Source of the DNA: Tistrella mobilis
Lineage (GTDB): Bacteria; Pseudomonadota; Alphaproteobacteria; Tistrellales; Tistrellaceae
Assembly: GCF_039634785.1 (NCBI RefSeq)
Contig: NZ_JBBIAB010000007.1
Coordinates: forward strand, 62,001 to 126,000
DNA length: 64,000 nucleotides
Reading direction: 5' to 3'
Positions 56,304 to 64,000 of this stretch are shown here, in pieces (the stretch's first letter is position 1; each line of letters begins with the position of its first letter). The translations under genes and the position numbers were made by a program. Under the pieces are notes generated by a model. The model saw nothing but the letters and a program-made list of their open reading frames with translations, ran no database searches and had not been told where the DNA came from.

Positions 56304-58028
56304 ATGACCGGAACCGACGCCTCCGCGACGACGCCGCCCTCGGGCGGCGAGGCCATCATCCGCACCCTGATCGCCCATGGCATCGACACCGCCTTCTGCG
56401 TGCCGGGCGAAAGCTACCTGGCCGTGCTGGAGGCGCTGCGCGTCCATGCCGACCGCATCCGCCTGCTGGTCCATCGCCACGAGACCGGCGCCGCCTGCGC
56501 CGCCGAAGCCTGGGCGCGCGCCCGCCGCCTGCCCGGCATCGCCATGGTCACCCGCGGCCCCGGCGCATCGAACGCCGCCCATGGCGTGCATGTCGCCGCC
56601 CAGGATTCCACGCCGCTGGTGCTGATGGTCGGCCAGGTCGCGACCCGCGAGCATGGGCTGGAGGCGTTTCAGGAAGTGGATTACGGCGCCATGTTCGGCC
56701 ATGCGGTCAAGGCGGTGATCGAACCGCGCACCGCCGCCGATTGTGCCGGGGCCACCGCCCGCGCCCTGCGCATCGCCATGGCCGGCCGTCCCGGCCCGGT
56801 GATCCTGGTCCTGCCCGAGGACGTGACCGAAGGCGAGATCGCGGCGGATGCCCTGCCCGATATCGCCGGCGGCGTGCGCGCCAATGGTCCCGATCTCGGC
56901 CGGTTGCGGGCCGCGGCCGGCCTGCCCGGTGCCGCCCAGACCATCGCCGCCGCCGAGGCACTGGCCGCAGCCGCCCGCCCGATCGTGATCGCGGGCGAGA
57001 TTGCGGCCTTCGACCGCGCCCATGCCGCCCTCGACCGGCTGGCCCGGGTCAGCGGCTGCGGCCTCGCCACCGCCTTCCGCCGCCAGGATCTGGTGCCAGC
57101 CGACCATCCGGCCTGGTTCGGCCATCTGGGGCTGGGCCGCAGCCCGGCACAGAAGCGTGCCTTTGCCGAGGCCGATCTGATCCTGGTCGCCGGCAGCCGG
57201 CTCGACGACGTGACCAGCGAGGGCTGGACGCTTCCCGCCCCGCATCAGACGGTCATCCATCTCTACCCCGATGCCGGGGAAATCGCCCGCGCCGCCGGCC
57301 GCAGCGCCCGCCTGCCGGACCATATGCTGGTGGCGGATGTGGCAGCCGGGCTCGACGCGCTCGCCGACCGGCTGGCAGAGCATCAACCGCCGGCCGACCG
57401 GATCAACTGGCGCGATGCGATCCACAAGGGCGTCGCCGATTTCGCCGCCCGGCCGGTCACGCCGGTGCTGGGTGCGGTCGACATGGCCGCGGTGGTGACG
57501 ATGGCCGCAGAGATTGCCGGCCCCGAGGCCGCGGTCGCGATCGATGCCGGCAATTTCGCCGGCTTCGTGCACCGCTACTGGCCGTTCCGGCGGCCCGACA
57601 CGCAATTCGCCACCCAGGCCGGCGCCATGGGCTATGGCCTGCCGGCGGGGCTTGGGGCCGCCACGGCCGATCCCGATCGCCCGGTGGTGGTCTTCGCCGG
57701 CGATGGCGGCTTTCTGATGACCGGTCAGGAACTGGCGACCGCCGTGCTCGAAGGCCTGCCGGTCAAGGTGGTGGTGGTCGATAACGGCGTCTACGGCACC
57801 ATCCTGATGCACCAGACCCGGCGCATCGGTCGCGATCGCGGCCATGGGATCGCCCTGTCACGGCCCGATTTCGCCCTGCTCGCCCGGGCCTATGGCGCCG
57901 CCGGGTTCACGGTGGAGCGGACGGAGGATTTCGCCGAGGCCTTCCGCGCGGCCATGGCCCATGACGGCCCGGCGCTGGTGCATGTGAAAACCGACCCCAG
58001 GGACATCTCGGCCTACGGACCGCTCTGA
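56304..58028 (+). CDS. Thiamine diphosphate-dependent enzyme, acetolactate synthase-like
   Basis: 574 residues with the three-domain ThDP fold. The N-terminal domain has FCVPGESYLAVLEALR and the activating Glu in HRHETGAACAAEAWARA; the C-terminal ThDP motif is VFAGDGGFLMTGQELAT…VVVDNGVYG (GDG then about 27 residues to N). The family includes acetolactate synthase, glyoxylate carboligase and benzoylformate decarboxylase. No small ALS subunit is adjacent, so a catabolic role is more likely than branched amino acid synthesis. It lies after the ALDH-RidA operon, separated by a terminator. Confidence 0.88.
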   Translation: MTGTDASATTPPSGGEAIIRTLIAHGIDTAFCVPGESYLAVLEALRVHADRIRLLVHRHETGAACAAEAWARARRLPGIAMVTRGPGASNAAHGVHVAAQDSTPLVLMVGQVATREHGLEAFQEVDYGAMFGHAVKAVIEPRTAADCAGATARALRIAMAGRPGPVILVLPEDVTEGEIAADALPDIAGGVRANGPDLGRLRAAAGLPGAAQTIAAAEALAAAARPIVIAGEIAAFDRAHAALDRLARVSGCGLATAFRRQDLVPADHPAWFGHLGLGRSPAQKRAFAEADLILVAGSRLDDVTSEGWTLPAPHQTVIHLYPDAGEIARAAGRSARLPDHMLVADVAAGLDALADRLAEHQPPADRINWRDAIHKGVADFAARPVTPVLGAVDMAAVVTMAAEIAGPEAAVAIDAGNFAGFVHRYWPFRRPDTQFATQAGAMGYGLPAGLGAATADPDRPVVVFAGDGGFLMTGQELATAVLEGLPVKVVVVDNGVYGTILMHQTRRIGRDRGHGIALSRPDFALLARAYGAAGFTVERTEDFAEAFRAAMAHDGPALVHVKTDPRDISAYGPL

Positions 58029-58151
58029 TCGCCCCCACCAAAAGGTGATGAGAACGGCTCGCATGAACACAGGGTTGCGCGGGGCGCCGTTGCCGGCTAT
58101 CTGAGAAGACCGCCGCGTGCCGGCGCCCCCCAACTTTCCGAGCCGCGCCCC

Positions 58152-59288
58152 ATGGACCAGACCCTGCCCGCCTCCGCCCCGTCCACCCGCTGGACCCGCT
58201 TCCACGGCGTGCGGCGGGTCTTCCGCAACCTGGTCCTGCGGGGGGCGCTGCTTGAACTCGTCACCTTCGGCTTCTACCGCTTCTGGCTGGCCACCGACAT
58301 CCGCCGGCACCTGTGGTCCCATACCCTGGTCGATGGCGACCCGCTGGAATATGTCGGCCGCGCCCGCGAACTGCTGATCGGTTTCCTGATCGCGACCGCG
58401 ATCCTGATGCCGGCCTATCTCGTGTATTTTCTGATCGGCATCGAGGCCGAGCGGGTGCAGGCCTTCGCCAGCCTGCCGCTTTCTCTGTTCCTCTATCTCT
58501 TTGCCCAGTTCGCGGTCTATCGGGCCCGCCGCTATCGGGTGACCCGGACCGTCTGGCGGGGGCTGCGCTTCACCATGACCGGGTCGGGCATCGGCTATGC
58601 CTGGCGGGCGGCACTCTGGGATCTGGCGGTGCTGCTGAGCCTGGGCGCCGCCCTGCCCTGGCGGCAGGCGGCGCTTGAGCGCTATCGCATGCGCCACACC
58701 GCCTATGGCGACCTTCAGGGCGGGTTCGACGGCACGGGGCGCGAGCTGTTCCGCCGCGGCTGGCATCTCTGGCTGCTGACCGTGCCGGCCCTGCTGACCA
58801 TCATCCCCCTGCCCTTCCTGATCGCCGCCTGGCGGGCGACCATGCTGCAATGGTGGGTGTCAAATGTCCGCTTCGGCGAGGTCCGCTTCCACAGCTATCT
58901 TGAGCGCCGGGCGCTGTTCGGCACCTATTGGAAGGCGACCGGCTGGTGGGTGTTGCTGGGCATTCTGATGGGTCTTTGGGTGTCCGGCATCTTCGGCCTC
59001 GCCGCCGCCCTGGCACAGCCTGCCCCCGACGGCACGCCCGATTACGCCGCCGCCTTCGCCCATCCGCTGGCGCTGGGCGGCCTGGGGCTCGGCTATCTGC
59101 TGATGGCGCTCGCCGCAGGCGTGGTGGTGCGGATCTACCTGACCCGCGACATCTGGGCACGGATCGTCGAAACCACCGCGGTCTACGGGCTGGAGGCGGC
59201 CGACCACGCAACCGGTCAGGGCGAGGCGGTGGACGCGATCGGCGAAGGCTTCGCCGGCGGGCTCGATCTCAATATCGGGGGTCTCTGA
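58152..59288 (+). CDS. DUF898 (YjgN-type) membrane protein
   Basis: 378 residues with about six to seven membrane segments. The repeated DUF898 motifs are visible: NLVLRGALLELVTFGFYRFW and LATDIRRHLWSHT near the start, and EVRFHSYLERRALFGTYWKA near residue 245. The function of DUF898 is unknown. It is 2 bases upstream of an M48 peptidase, a pairing that recurs in proteobacteria, suggesting joint action at the membrane. Confidence 0.88.
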   Translation: MDQTLPASAPSTRWTRFHGVRRVFRNLVLRGALLELVTFGFYRFWLATDIRRHLWSHTLVDGDPLEYVGRARELLIGFLIATAILMPAYLVYFLIGIEAERVQAFASLPLSLFLYLFAQFAVYRARRYRVTRTVWRGLRFTMTGSGIGYAWRAALWDLAVLLSLGAALPWRQAALERYRMRHTAYGDLQGGFDGTGRELFRRGWHLWLLTVPALLTIIPLPFLIAAWRATMLQWWVSNVRFGEVRFHSYLERRALFGTYWKATGWWVLLGILMGLWVSGIFGLAAALAQPAPDGTPDYAAAFAHPLALGGLGLGYLLMALAAGVVVRIYLTRDIWARIVETTAVYGLEAADHATGQGEAVDAIGEGFAGGLDLNIGGL

Positions 59289-59290
59289 CC

Positions 59291-60469
59291 ATGACCGAGG
59301 CGTCCGGAACCGATGCCCGCGCGATCTTCTTCGACGGCCGGAGCGCGCGCCGACGGCAGGTCACGATCATCATCGGCCCGGTGCTGGAGATCGTCGAAGA
59401 GGGCACGCCGCTCGCCCGCTGGGCCTGGGACGACATCCGCCGCGCCGACGGCCACGGCCGGCTGCGCCTGAAGACCCTGGCGGGGAGCAACCCGCTGGCA
59501 CGGCTGGAGATCGCCGACCCCGGGCTTGCGCGCGCCGTCGAAACGCGCTGCCCCGCGCTCGATCATGGCCAGGGCCGCGGGCGCACCCGCCAGGTGCTCG
59601 GCTGGTCGGCGGCCGCCTGCGTCTCGATCGTGCTGCTGGCGCTTTATGGCATCCCTTTCGCGGCCGACCGGATCACGCCGCTGGTGCCGCGTTCGGTAGA
59701 GGCCCGGCTGGGAGAGGCCACCGACCGTCAGGTCCGGGCGCTGCTGGGTGGCGAGGCCTGTACCCGTCCCCAGGGTCAGGCCGCGCTGGGGCAGATGGTC
59801 CGGGCCCTGATCGATGCCGGCCTGCCGCCCGAGGACGACGAGACCGTCATCGACGTGGTGGTGCTGTCGTCCGACGTGGTCAACGCCATCGCCCTGCCGG
59901 GCGGGCGGATCTACGTCTTCGACGGCCTGTTGCAGAAGGCCGAAACCCCCGACGAACTGGCCGGGGTCATCGCCCACGAGATCGGCCATGTCCATCATCG
60001 CGACGGGCTCCGGATGGTGATCCGGGCCGGCAGCACCTCTTTCGTGATCGGGCTGCTGTTCGGCGATGTGGCAGGTGGCGCGGCGATCGTCACCGCCGCC
60101 GATGCCGTGCTGAATGCCGCCTATTCCCGCGATGCGGAAACCGCCGCCGACGACTTTTCGGCCGCGGCCATGACCAGGCTGGGCCGCTCTCCTGCGGCTT
60201 TCGGCGACCTGCTGGTGCGGGTGACCGGCGAGACCGAAGGCCATGGCACCCTGCTGGACAGCCACCCCTTCGGGGCCGACCGTCTGGCCCGCCTGGCCGC
60301 CGCCGGAACCGCCGCGGCCGGGACCGCCACCGAGGGCCCCGCCCTGCTGAGCGACACCGACTGGCAGGCGCTCAAGGGCATATGCGGCGGTTCTTCTGCA
60401 TCCGGCCCGCCGGCCCCGGGGCCGGAACGTCAGCGGCTGAAGAACAGCGACAAGCCCTCCGGTTCGTGA
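59291..60469 (+). CDS. M48-family metallopeptidase with N-terminal membrane segment
   Basis: 392 residues. A membrane segment lies at about 102-123 (LGWSAAACVSIVLLALYGIP). The zinc motif HEIGH is within LAGVIAHEIGHVHHRDGLRM, followed by the third-ligand region AYSRDAETAADDFSAAAM. The N-terminal ~90 residues are cytoplasmic or sensor-like and resemble a small beta domain (IIIGPVLEIVEEGTPLARWA). M48 enzymes degrade misassembled envelope proteins. Start two bases after the DUF898 stop. Confidence 0.9.
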   Translation: MTEASGTDARAIFFDGRSARRRQVTIIIGPVLEIVEEGTPLARWAWDDIRRADGHGRLRLKTLAGSNPLARLEIADPGLARAVETRCPALDHGQGRGRTRQVLGWSAAACVSIVLLALYGIPFAADRITPLVPRSVEARLGEATDRQVRALLGGEACTRPQGQAALGQMVRALIDAGLPPEDDETVIDVVVLSSDVVNAIALPGGRIYVFDGLLQKAETPDELAGVIAHEIGHVHHRDGLRMVIRAGSTSFVIGLLFGDVAGGAAIVTAADAVLNAAYSRDAETAADDFSAAAMTRLGRSPAAFGDLLVRVTGETEGHGTLLDSHPFGADRLARLAAAGTAAAGTATEGPALLSDTDWQALKGICGGSSASGPPAPGPERQRLKNSDKPSGS

Positions 60470-60490
60470 CCCGCCGCACCGGGTGCCATC

Positions 60491-60513
60491 CGCGTATCAG
60501 GGGATAATACGCG
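60491..60513. promoter_or_regulatory. Inverted repeat in the AT-rich promoter of the halogenase cluster
   Basis: CGCGTAT (60491-60497) and ATACGCG (60507-60513) flank a 9-base spacer containing GATA. The following 60514-60600 are unusually AT-rich for this genome and likely hold the promoter for the SDR-ligase-acyltransferase-halogenase operon. Confidence 0.5.
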
Positions 60514-60693
60514 TATATCATTGAACATATCACAACCAAAAATAAGGTTGGATATTGCCAAAGCGCGGGTCTACCCTGAATTAAGCAACCCAGACGTTAT
60601 GACCGCGGGCCGCCGCCGCCGATGGCGAGCGGGACGGAATGATGCTGGCGGACCATCAACCCCAGGGTAATTTCTTCTTCGAGGTTGCACCTC

Positions 60694-61533
60694 ATGGATG
60701 AAGACGCCCCGCTTCCGGCCGAGGACGGCACCACAGAGACGACGCCAGGCGCCGGCCGGGCGGCATCTGTCGCCCGCGGGCCGGACGTATCCGGCCGGGT
60801 GGTGGTGGTGACCGGGGCGAGCAAAGGGATCGGCCGGCGGGCGGCGGCACATTTCCTGGAACGGGGTGATCTGGTGCATGGCTGTGCCCGCAGCCCCTCG
60901 CCCATCGAGCATCCGGCCTATGTCCACCACCGGCTGGACGTCGCCGACGAGGCGGCGGTCAAGACGATGATGTCGACCATCCGGCGCACCCATGGCCGGA
61001 TCGACGTGCTGATCAATGCCGCCGGCGAAGCCTCGATGAACCATGCGCTGCTGACCCCGGCCGAAACGCTGGACGCCCTGCTGCGCACCAATGTGATCGG
61101 CAGCTTCGTCTGCGCCCGGGAAGCGGCGCGGCTGATGCGGCCCGAAGCCCGCCGCCGGGATCGGGACGCCCCGGCAGACGCGCCCCCGGCGGGCGGGCGT
61201 ATCGTCAACCTGTCCAGCGTCGCCGTTCCCCTGAAGCTCGCCGGTGCGGCCGCCTATGCCGCCGCCAAGGCGGCGGTCGAAAGCCTGACCCAGACGCTGG
61301 CGCGGGAACTTGCCCCCATGGGCATCACCGTCAATGCCGTCGGCCCCGGGCCGGTGCGCACCCGCATGACCCGGACCGTGCCGCCCGAGACGATCGACCG
61401 GCTGCTTTCGGCCCAGACCGTGTCGCGGCTGGCCACCACCGACGAGGTGGTGCGGGTCATCGATTTCCTGGCCGACCCGGCGGCCGCGATGGTCACCGGC
61501 CAGATCATCTATCTGGGAGGGGTATCGCGATGA
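60694..61533 (+). CDS. SDR-family oxidoreductase of the halogenase cluster
   Basis: 279 residues. VVVVTGASKGIGRRAAAHFL, LINAAGEASMNH, NLSSVAVPL and YAAAK are all present, and the end MVTGQIIYLGGVSR fits 3-oxoacyl-ACP reductase-like SDRs. An N-terminal ~30-residue acidic/Pro-rich leader precedes the fold, and an insert (RPEARRRDRDAPADAPPAGG) interrupts it before the Ser strand. ATG 60694 has GAGG upstream. It is first of four ATGA-overlapped genes. Confidence 0.9.
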   Translation: MDEDAPLPAEDGTTETTPGAGRAASVARGPDVSGRVVVVTGASKGIGRRAAAHFLERGDLVHGCARSPSPIEHPAYVHHRLDVADEAAVKTMMSTIRRTHGRIDVLINAAGEASMNHALLTPAETLDALLRTNVIGSFVCAREAARLMRPEARRRDRDAPADAPPAGGRIVNLSSVAVPLKLAGAAAYAAAKAAVESLTQTLARELAPMGITVNAVGPGPVRTRMTRTVPPETIDRLLSAQTVSRLATTDEVVRVIDFLADPAAAMVTGQIIYLGGVSR

Positions 61534-62906
61534 CCGAAAGCCTGCTCGACCGGATCGCCGGCCTCGGCGCGGCGGTCGCCCTGATCGACGATGCAACCGG
61601 TATCGAGACCTCGTTCGCAGCCCTCGCCGATCAGGCCCGGGACGCGACGGAAGGGCTGCGGGCGGCCGGAGTTTCCGCCGGCGATGTGGTCAAGCTCGAC
61701 GGCGAGGCCGGCGCCCGGACGCTCGCCCTGCTGCTGGCCCTGCAGGCGCTGGGCGCCGTCGTGGCGCTCGACACCTCGACCGTGCCGGCCGAACGCGGCG
61801 ACAAGGCCGCCCTTGCCCGGGCGGTCTGGCAGCTGCGCCCCGAAACCGGCCACCGGCCGGAAGCGATCACCCCCGAAGGCGACGAGGCACCGCTGGTGGC
61901 ACAACTGCGCGAGGCGGGCCATGCCGGGCTGATCCTGTTCAGCAGCGGCACCACCGGCCGGCCCAAGGCGATGCTGCACGATCTGGACCGGCTGAGCGCC
62001 AGCTATCTGGGCGGCGCCCCCCGCACCAAGCCCCTGCGCCTGCTGCTTTTCCTGATGTTCGACCATATCGGCGGCATCAACACCATCTTCTCGAGCCTGG
62101 CCCAGGGCACGACCCTGGTGCTGCCCGCGGAGCGCACGCCCCTGGCGGTTGCCGGCGCCATCGCCCGGCACCGGGTCCAGGTGCTGCCCGCCTCGCCCAC
62201 CTTCCTCAATCTCATGCTGATGAGCGGCGCGATCGAGGCCCACGACCTCTCGACGCTGCGGATGATCACCTACGGCACCGAGCCGATGCCCGAAGGGCTG
62301 CTCGGCCTGCTGCGCAGCCGTCTGCCCCGCGCCCGGCTGCTCCAGACCTTCGGCACCTCTGAAACCGGCATCGTCTCCACCGTCAGCCGGGCTTCGACCA
62401 GCCTGGCCATGCGCTTCGACGACGAGGCGGTCGAGCATCGCATCGTCGATGGCGAGCTGTGGCTGCGCAGCCGGCGACGGATCGTCGGCTATCTCAACCA
62501 CCCGATGGATGCCTTCACCGATGACGGCTGGTTCCGGACCGGCGATCTGGTCGAGGAAACGCCCGACGGCTTCCTGAAAGTGAAGGGGCGCGCCAAGGAG
62601 ATCATCAATGTCGGCGGCGAGAAGGTGTTCCCGGCCGAGGTCGAAGGCGTGCTGATGGCCTCGGGCCTGGTCGCCGACTGCAAGGTTTTCGGCCAGCCCA
62701 ACGCCATCACCGGTCAGGCGGTGATGGCCGAGATCGTGCCCGCCCCCGACGCGGTGCCCGCCGATCCCGCCGCCCTGGTGAAGGCGGTCAAGGCCCATGC
62801 CCGCGAGCGGCTCGACCCGTTCAAGGTGCCGGTCCGGGTGAAGATCGTGACCGACATCCCCTATTCGGCCCGGTTCAAGAAGCTCATCTCGCGGGAGGCG
62901 TCATGA
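61530..62906 (+). CDS. Adenylate-forming acyl ligase of the halogenase cluster
   Basis: 458 residues, shorter than fatty-acid ligases and in the range of ligases that load acyl or amino acids on carriers. P-loop LILFSSGTTGRPKAMLHDLD; acceptor TFGTSETGIVSTVSRAS; TGDLVEETPDGFLKVKGRAK and NVGGEKVFPAEVEGVL; C-terminal Lys region ARFKKLISREAS. It activates an acid with ATP; the carrier or CoA is unknown. Coupled to SDR and acyltransferase by ATGA overlaps. Confidence 0.88.
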   Translation: MTESLLDRIAGLGAAVALIDDATGIETSFAALADQARDATEGLRAAGVSAGDVVKLDGEAGARTLALLLALQALGAVVALDTSTVPAERGDKAALARAVWQLRPETGHRPEAITPEGDEAPLVAQLREAGHAGLILFSSGTTGRPKAMLHDLDRLSASYLGGAPRTKPLRLLLFLMFDHIGGINTIFSSLAQGTTLVLPAERTPLAVAGAIARHRVQVLPASPTFLNLMLMSGAIEAHDLSTLRMITYGTEPMPEGLLGLLRSRLPRARLLQTFGTSETGIVSTVSRASTSLAMRFDDEAVEHRIVDGELWLRSRRRIVGYLNHPMDAFTDDGWFRTGDLVEETPDGFLKVKGRAKEIINVGGEKVFPAEVEGVLMASGLVADCKVFGQPNAITGQAVMAEIVPAPDAVPADPAALVKAVKAHARERLDPFKVPVRVKIVTDIPYSARFKKLISREAS

Positions 62907-63583
62907 CGGATCTGGTCATCTTCGGGTCGGGCGGTTTCGCCCGGGAAGTCGCGGCCTATGCCGCCGATGCCGGCTTCACGCTGCGTGGCTTCCTCGACCT
63001 GTCCCGCACGGCCTGGGAAGAGCACGGTGCACCGGCCCCCGCCTGGCTGGGGCGGCCCGAGGATTATCAGCCGGCCCCGGGCGAGGTCTTCGCGCTCGGC
63101 ATGGCCGAGATCGCGGTGCGCACCGAGCTGATCGCCCGCTGGTTCGACGACGCCGGCTGGCCCGCCGCCACCATCATCCATCCGACCGCAACCGTCATGC
63201 CGGGTGCGGAGATCGGCCCGGGCACGGTGCTCGGGCCCCGGGTCCATATCGGCGTCAACGCCCGGCCCGGGCCCTTCACGGTGATGAATTACGGCTGTTC
63301 CTTCGGCCATGACGGCGTCTCGGGCCGCAACAACGTGTTCTCGTCGGGGGTGCAGCTTGCGGGCTATGTCACGCTCGGCGCCAACAACTTCTTCGGCATC
63401 GCCGCCTCGGTTCAGCCGCGGCTGACGCTGGGCGACGGCAACCGCATCCAGGCCGGCGTATCGGTCGCGGCCAATGTTTCGTCCGGTGCCTTCGTCTTCC
63501 GCAAGGACCAGCCCAAGACCGCCTTCCTGTTCGCCCCCCAAGCTGCCACGCCCACCCCGTCCAACGAGGTCACGACCCCATGA
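62903..63583 (+). CDS. PglD/NeuD-type acyltransferase (left-handed beta-helix)
   Basis: 226 residues. The N-terminal PglD-like Rossmann part is LVIFGSGGFAREVAAYAADA; the hexapeptide repeats start at HPTATVMPGAEIGPGTVLGP and continue through GYVTLGANNFFGIAASVQPR and GDGNRIQAGVSVAANVSSG. Family members N- or O-acetylate sugars. Here, in a ligase-halogenase cluster, an O- or N-acylation of a small metabolite is plausible. The active-site His is likely in GCSFGHDGVSG. Confidence 0.85.
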   Translation: MTDLVIFGSGGFAREVAAYAADAGFTLRGFLDLSRTAWEEHGAPAPAWLGRPEDYQPAPGEVFALGMAEIAVRTELIARWFDDAGWPAATIIHPTATVMPGAEIGPGTVLGPRVHIGVNARPGPFTVMNYGCSFGHDGVSGRNNVFSSGVQLAGYVTLGANNFFGIAASVQPRLTLGDGNRIQAGVSVAANVSSGAFVFRKDQPKTAFLFAPQAATPTPSNEVTTP

Positions 63584-64000
63584 GCGATCCCGTGCTGATC
63601 ATCGGTGCCGGCCCGGCCGGCTGCGTTGCCGCCCTCACCCTGCGTCGCCGCGGTCGCGACGTCGTCCTGCTCGAACGTGCGACCGAACCCGCCTACAAGA
63701 TCGGCGAAAGCCTGCTGCCCGGCACGCTGTCGCTGCTCGACCGGCTGGGGCTGATGGACCGGATCATGGAACGCGGCTTCGTGCGCAAGCCCTCGGCCAC
63801 CTTCGTCTGGGGGCTGGGGCAGGCGCCCTGGACCTTCTCCTTCGCCACCCCGCGGCCCGAGCCCTGGATCTACGATCACGCGATCCAGGTCTACCGCCAG
63901 GAATTCGACGGCCTGCTGCTGGATGCCGCCCGCGATGCCGGCGTCGACATCCGCATGGGCCATGCGGTCGCCTCGGTCGATTACGACCATGGCGACGGCG
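63580..64000 (+). CDS. FAD-dependent halogenase-like oxidoreductase (3' truncated by window end)
   Basis: The visible 140 residues contain the FAD motif VLIIGAGPAGCVAALTLRRR, the halogenase-type YKIGESLLPGTLSLLDRLGL and KPSATFVWGLGQAPWTFSF, and the substrate-side YRQEFDGLLLDAARDAGV. These fit the variant-B flavin-dependent halogenases (CmlS/CndH-like), which act on carrier-bound substrates, or closely related monooxygenases. The downstream catalytic Lys region is outside the window. Start ATG overlaps the previous stop. Strongly suggests a natural-product cluster continuing to the right. Confidence 0.8.
   Translation, partial: MSDPVLIIGAGPAGCVAALTLRRRGRDVVLLERATEPAYKIGESLLPGTLSLLDRLGLMDRIMERGFVRKPSATFVWGLGQAPWTFSFATPRPEPWIYDHAIQVYRQEFDGLLLDAARDAGVDIRMGHAVASVDYDHGDG

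Noticed and set aside
56304-58028. Biosynthetic acetolactate synthase large subunit (ilvB/ilvI)
   Set aside because: No small regulatory subunit or ilvC neighbour, and the sequence is only generally ThDP-like. It is kept as an acetolactate synthase-like enzyme of unknown substrate.

Overview
The window is a GC-rich (roughly two-thirds G+C by eye) alphaproteobacterial chromosome segment, densely packed with short intergenic gaps and many 4-bp start/stop overlaps. An alphaproteobacterium of the Rhodospirillales type (a Tistrella-like organism is possible) is suggested by the PutA form without a DNA-binding domain paired with a divergent Lrp-type regulator, by the abundance of acyl-CoA dehydrogenases and Liv-type transporters, and by the two chemoreceptors. 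The species assignment is inference. No tRNA, rRNA, CRISPR array or intact insertion sequence was found.

Layout. 1-3.3 kb: end of an unknown gene, a DedA/YqaA-type membrane protein and a Cache-domain chemoreceptor. 3.3-17.9 kb: lipid/acyl-CoA catabolism genes (quinone oxidoreductase-like MDR, TetR regulator, ACAD10/11-like acyl-CoA dehydrogenase, ACAD10/11-like phosphotransferase, two SDRs, AlkK-like ligase, MaoC hydratase). These are interrupted by a small toxin-antitoxin-like module, a PhoX-family secreted phosphatase and one low-GC TylF-type methyltransferase that looks imported. Several promoters in this block carry variants of TCAAACG-TT-CGTTTGA, a likely shared TetR operator. 18.3-31.3 kb: a complete Liv-type ABC importer followed by a beta-oxidation set (PimF/FadJ-like fusion enzyme, a PimC/PimD-like heteromeric dehydrogenase pair, a DmdC-like dehydrogenase, a 3-hydroxybutyryl-CoA dehydrogenase-like enzyme). 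31.4-34.2 kb: ydbH-ynbE-ydbL, an envelope lipid-transport module. 34.3-37.5 kb: an acyl-CoA ligase, then bfd-bfr iron storage genes with two Fur-like boxes, then a small coiled-coil protein.

37.6-48.5 kb: second chemoreceptor, nucleoside hydrolase, MFS transporter, a translationally coupled four-gene operon (CmoA-like methyltransferase, FkbM methyltransferase, LysE exporter, PrxQ-type peroxiredoxin), an MFS/TetR divergent pair and metA with a striking inverted repeat in its leader. 48.7-60.5 kb: putA/putR, Old Yellow Enzyme, an aldehyde dehydrogenase-RidA pair behind 15-bp tandem repeats, a thiamine-diphosphate enzyme, and a DUF898-M48 peptidase pair. 60.7-64 kb: the start of a tightly overlapped cluster (SDR, adenylate-forming ligase, PglD/NeuD-type acyltransferase, flavin-dependent halogenase-like enzyme) that runs off the right edge and looks like specialised metabolism.

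The two most interesting systems are (i) the candidate split ACAD10/11 (phosphotransferase plus dehydrogenase) pathway for 4-hydroxyacyl-CoAs with a shared operator, and (ii) the truncated halogenase/ligase cluster at the right end.
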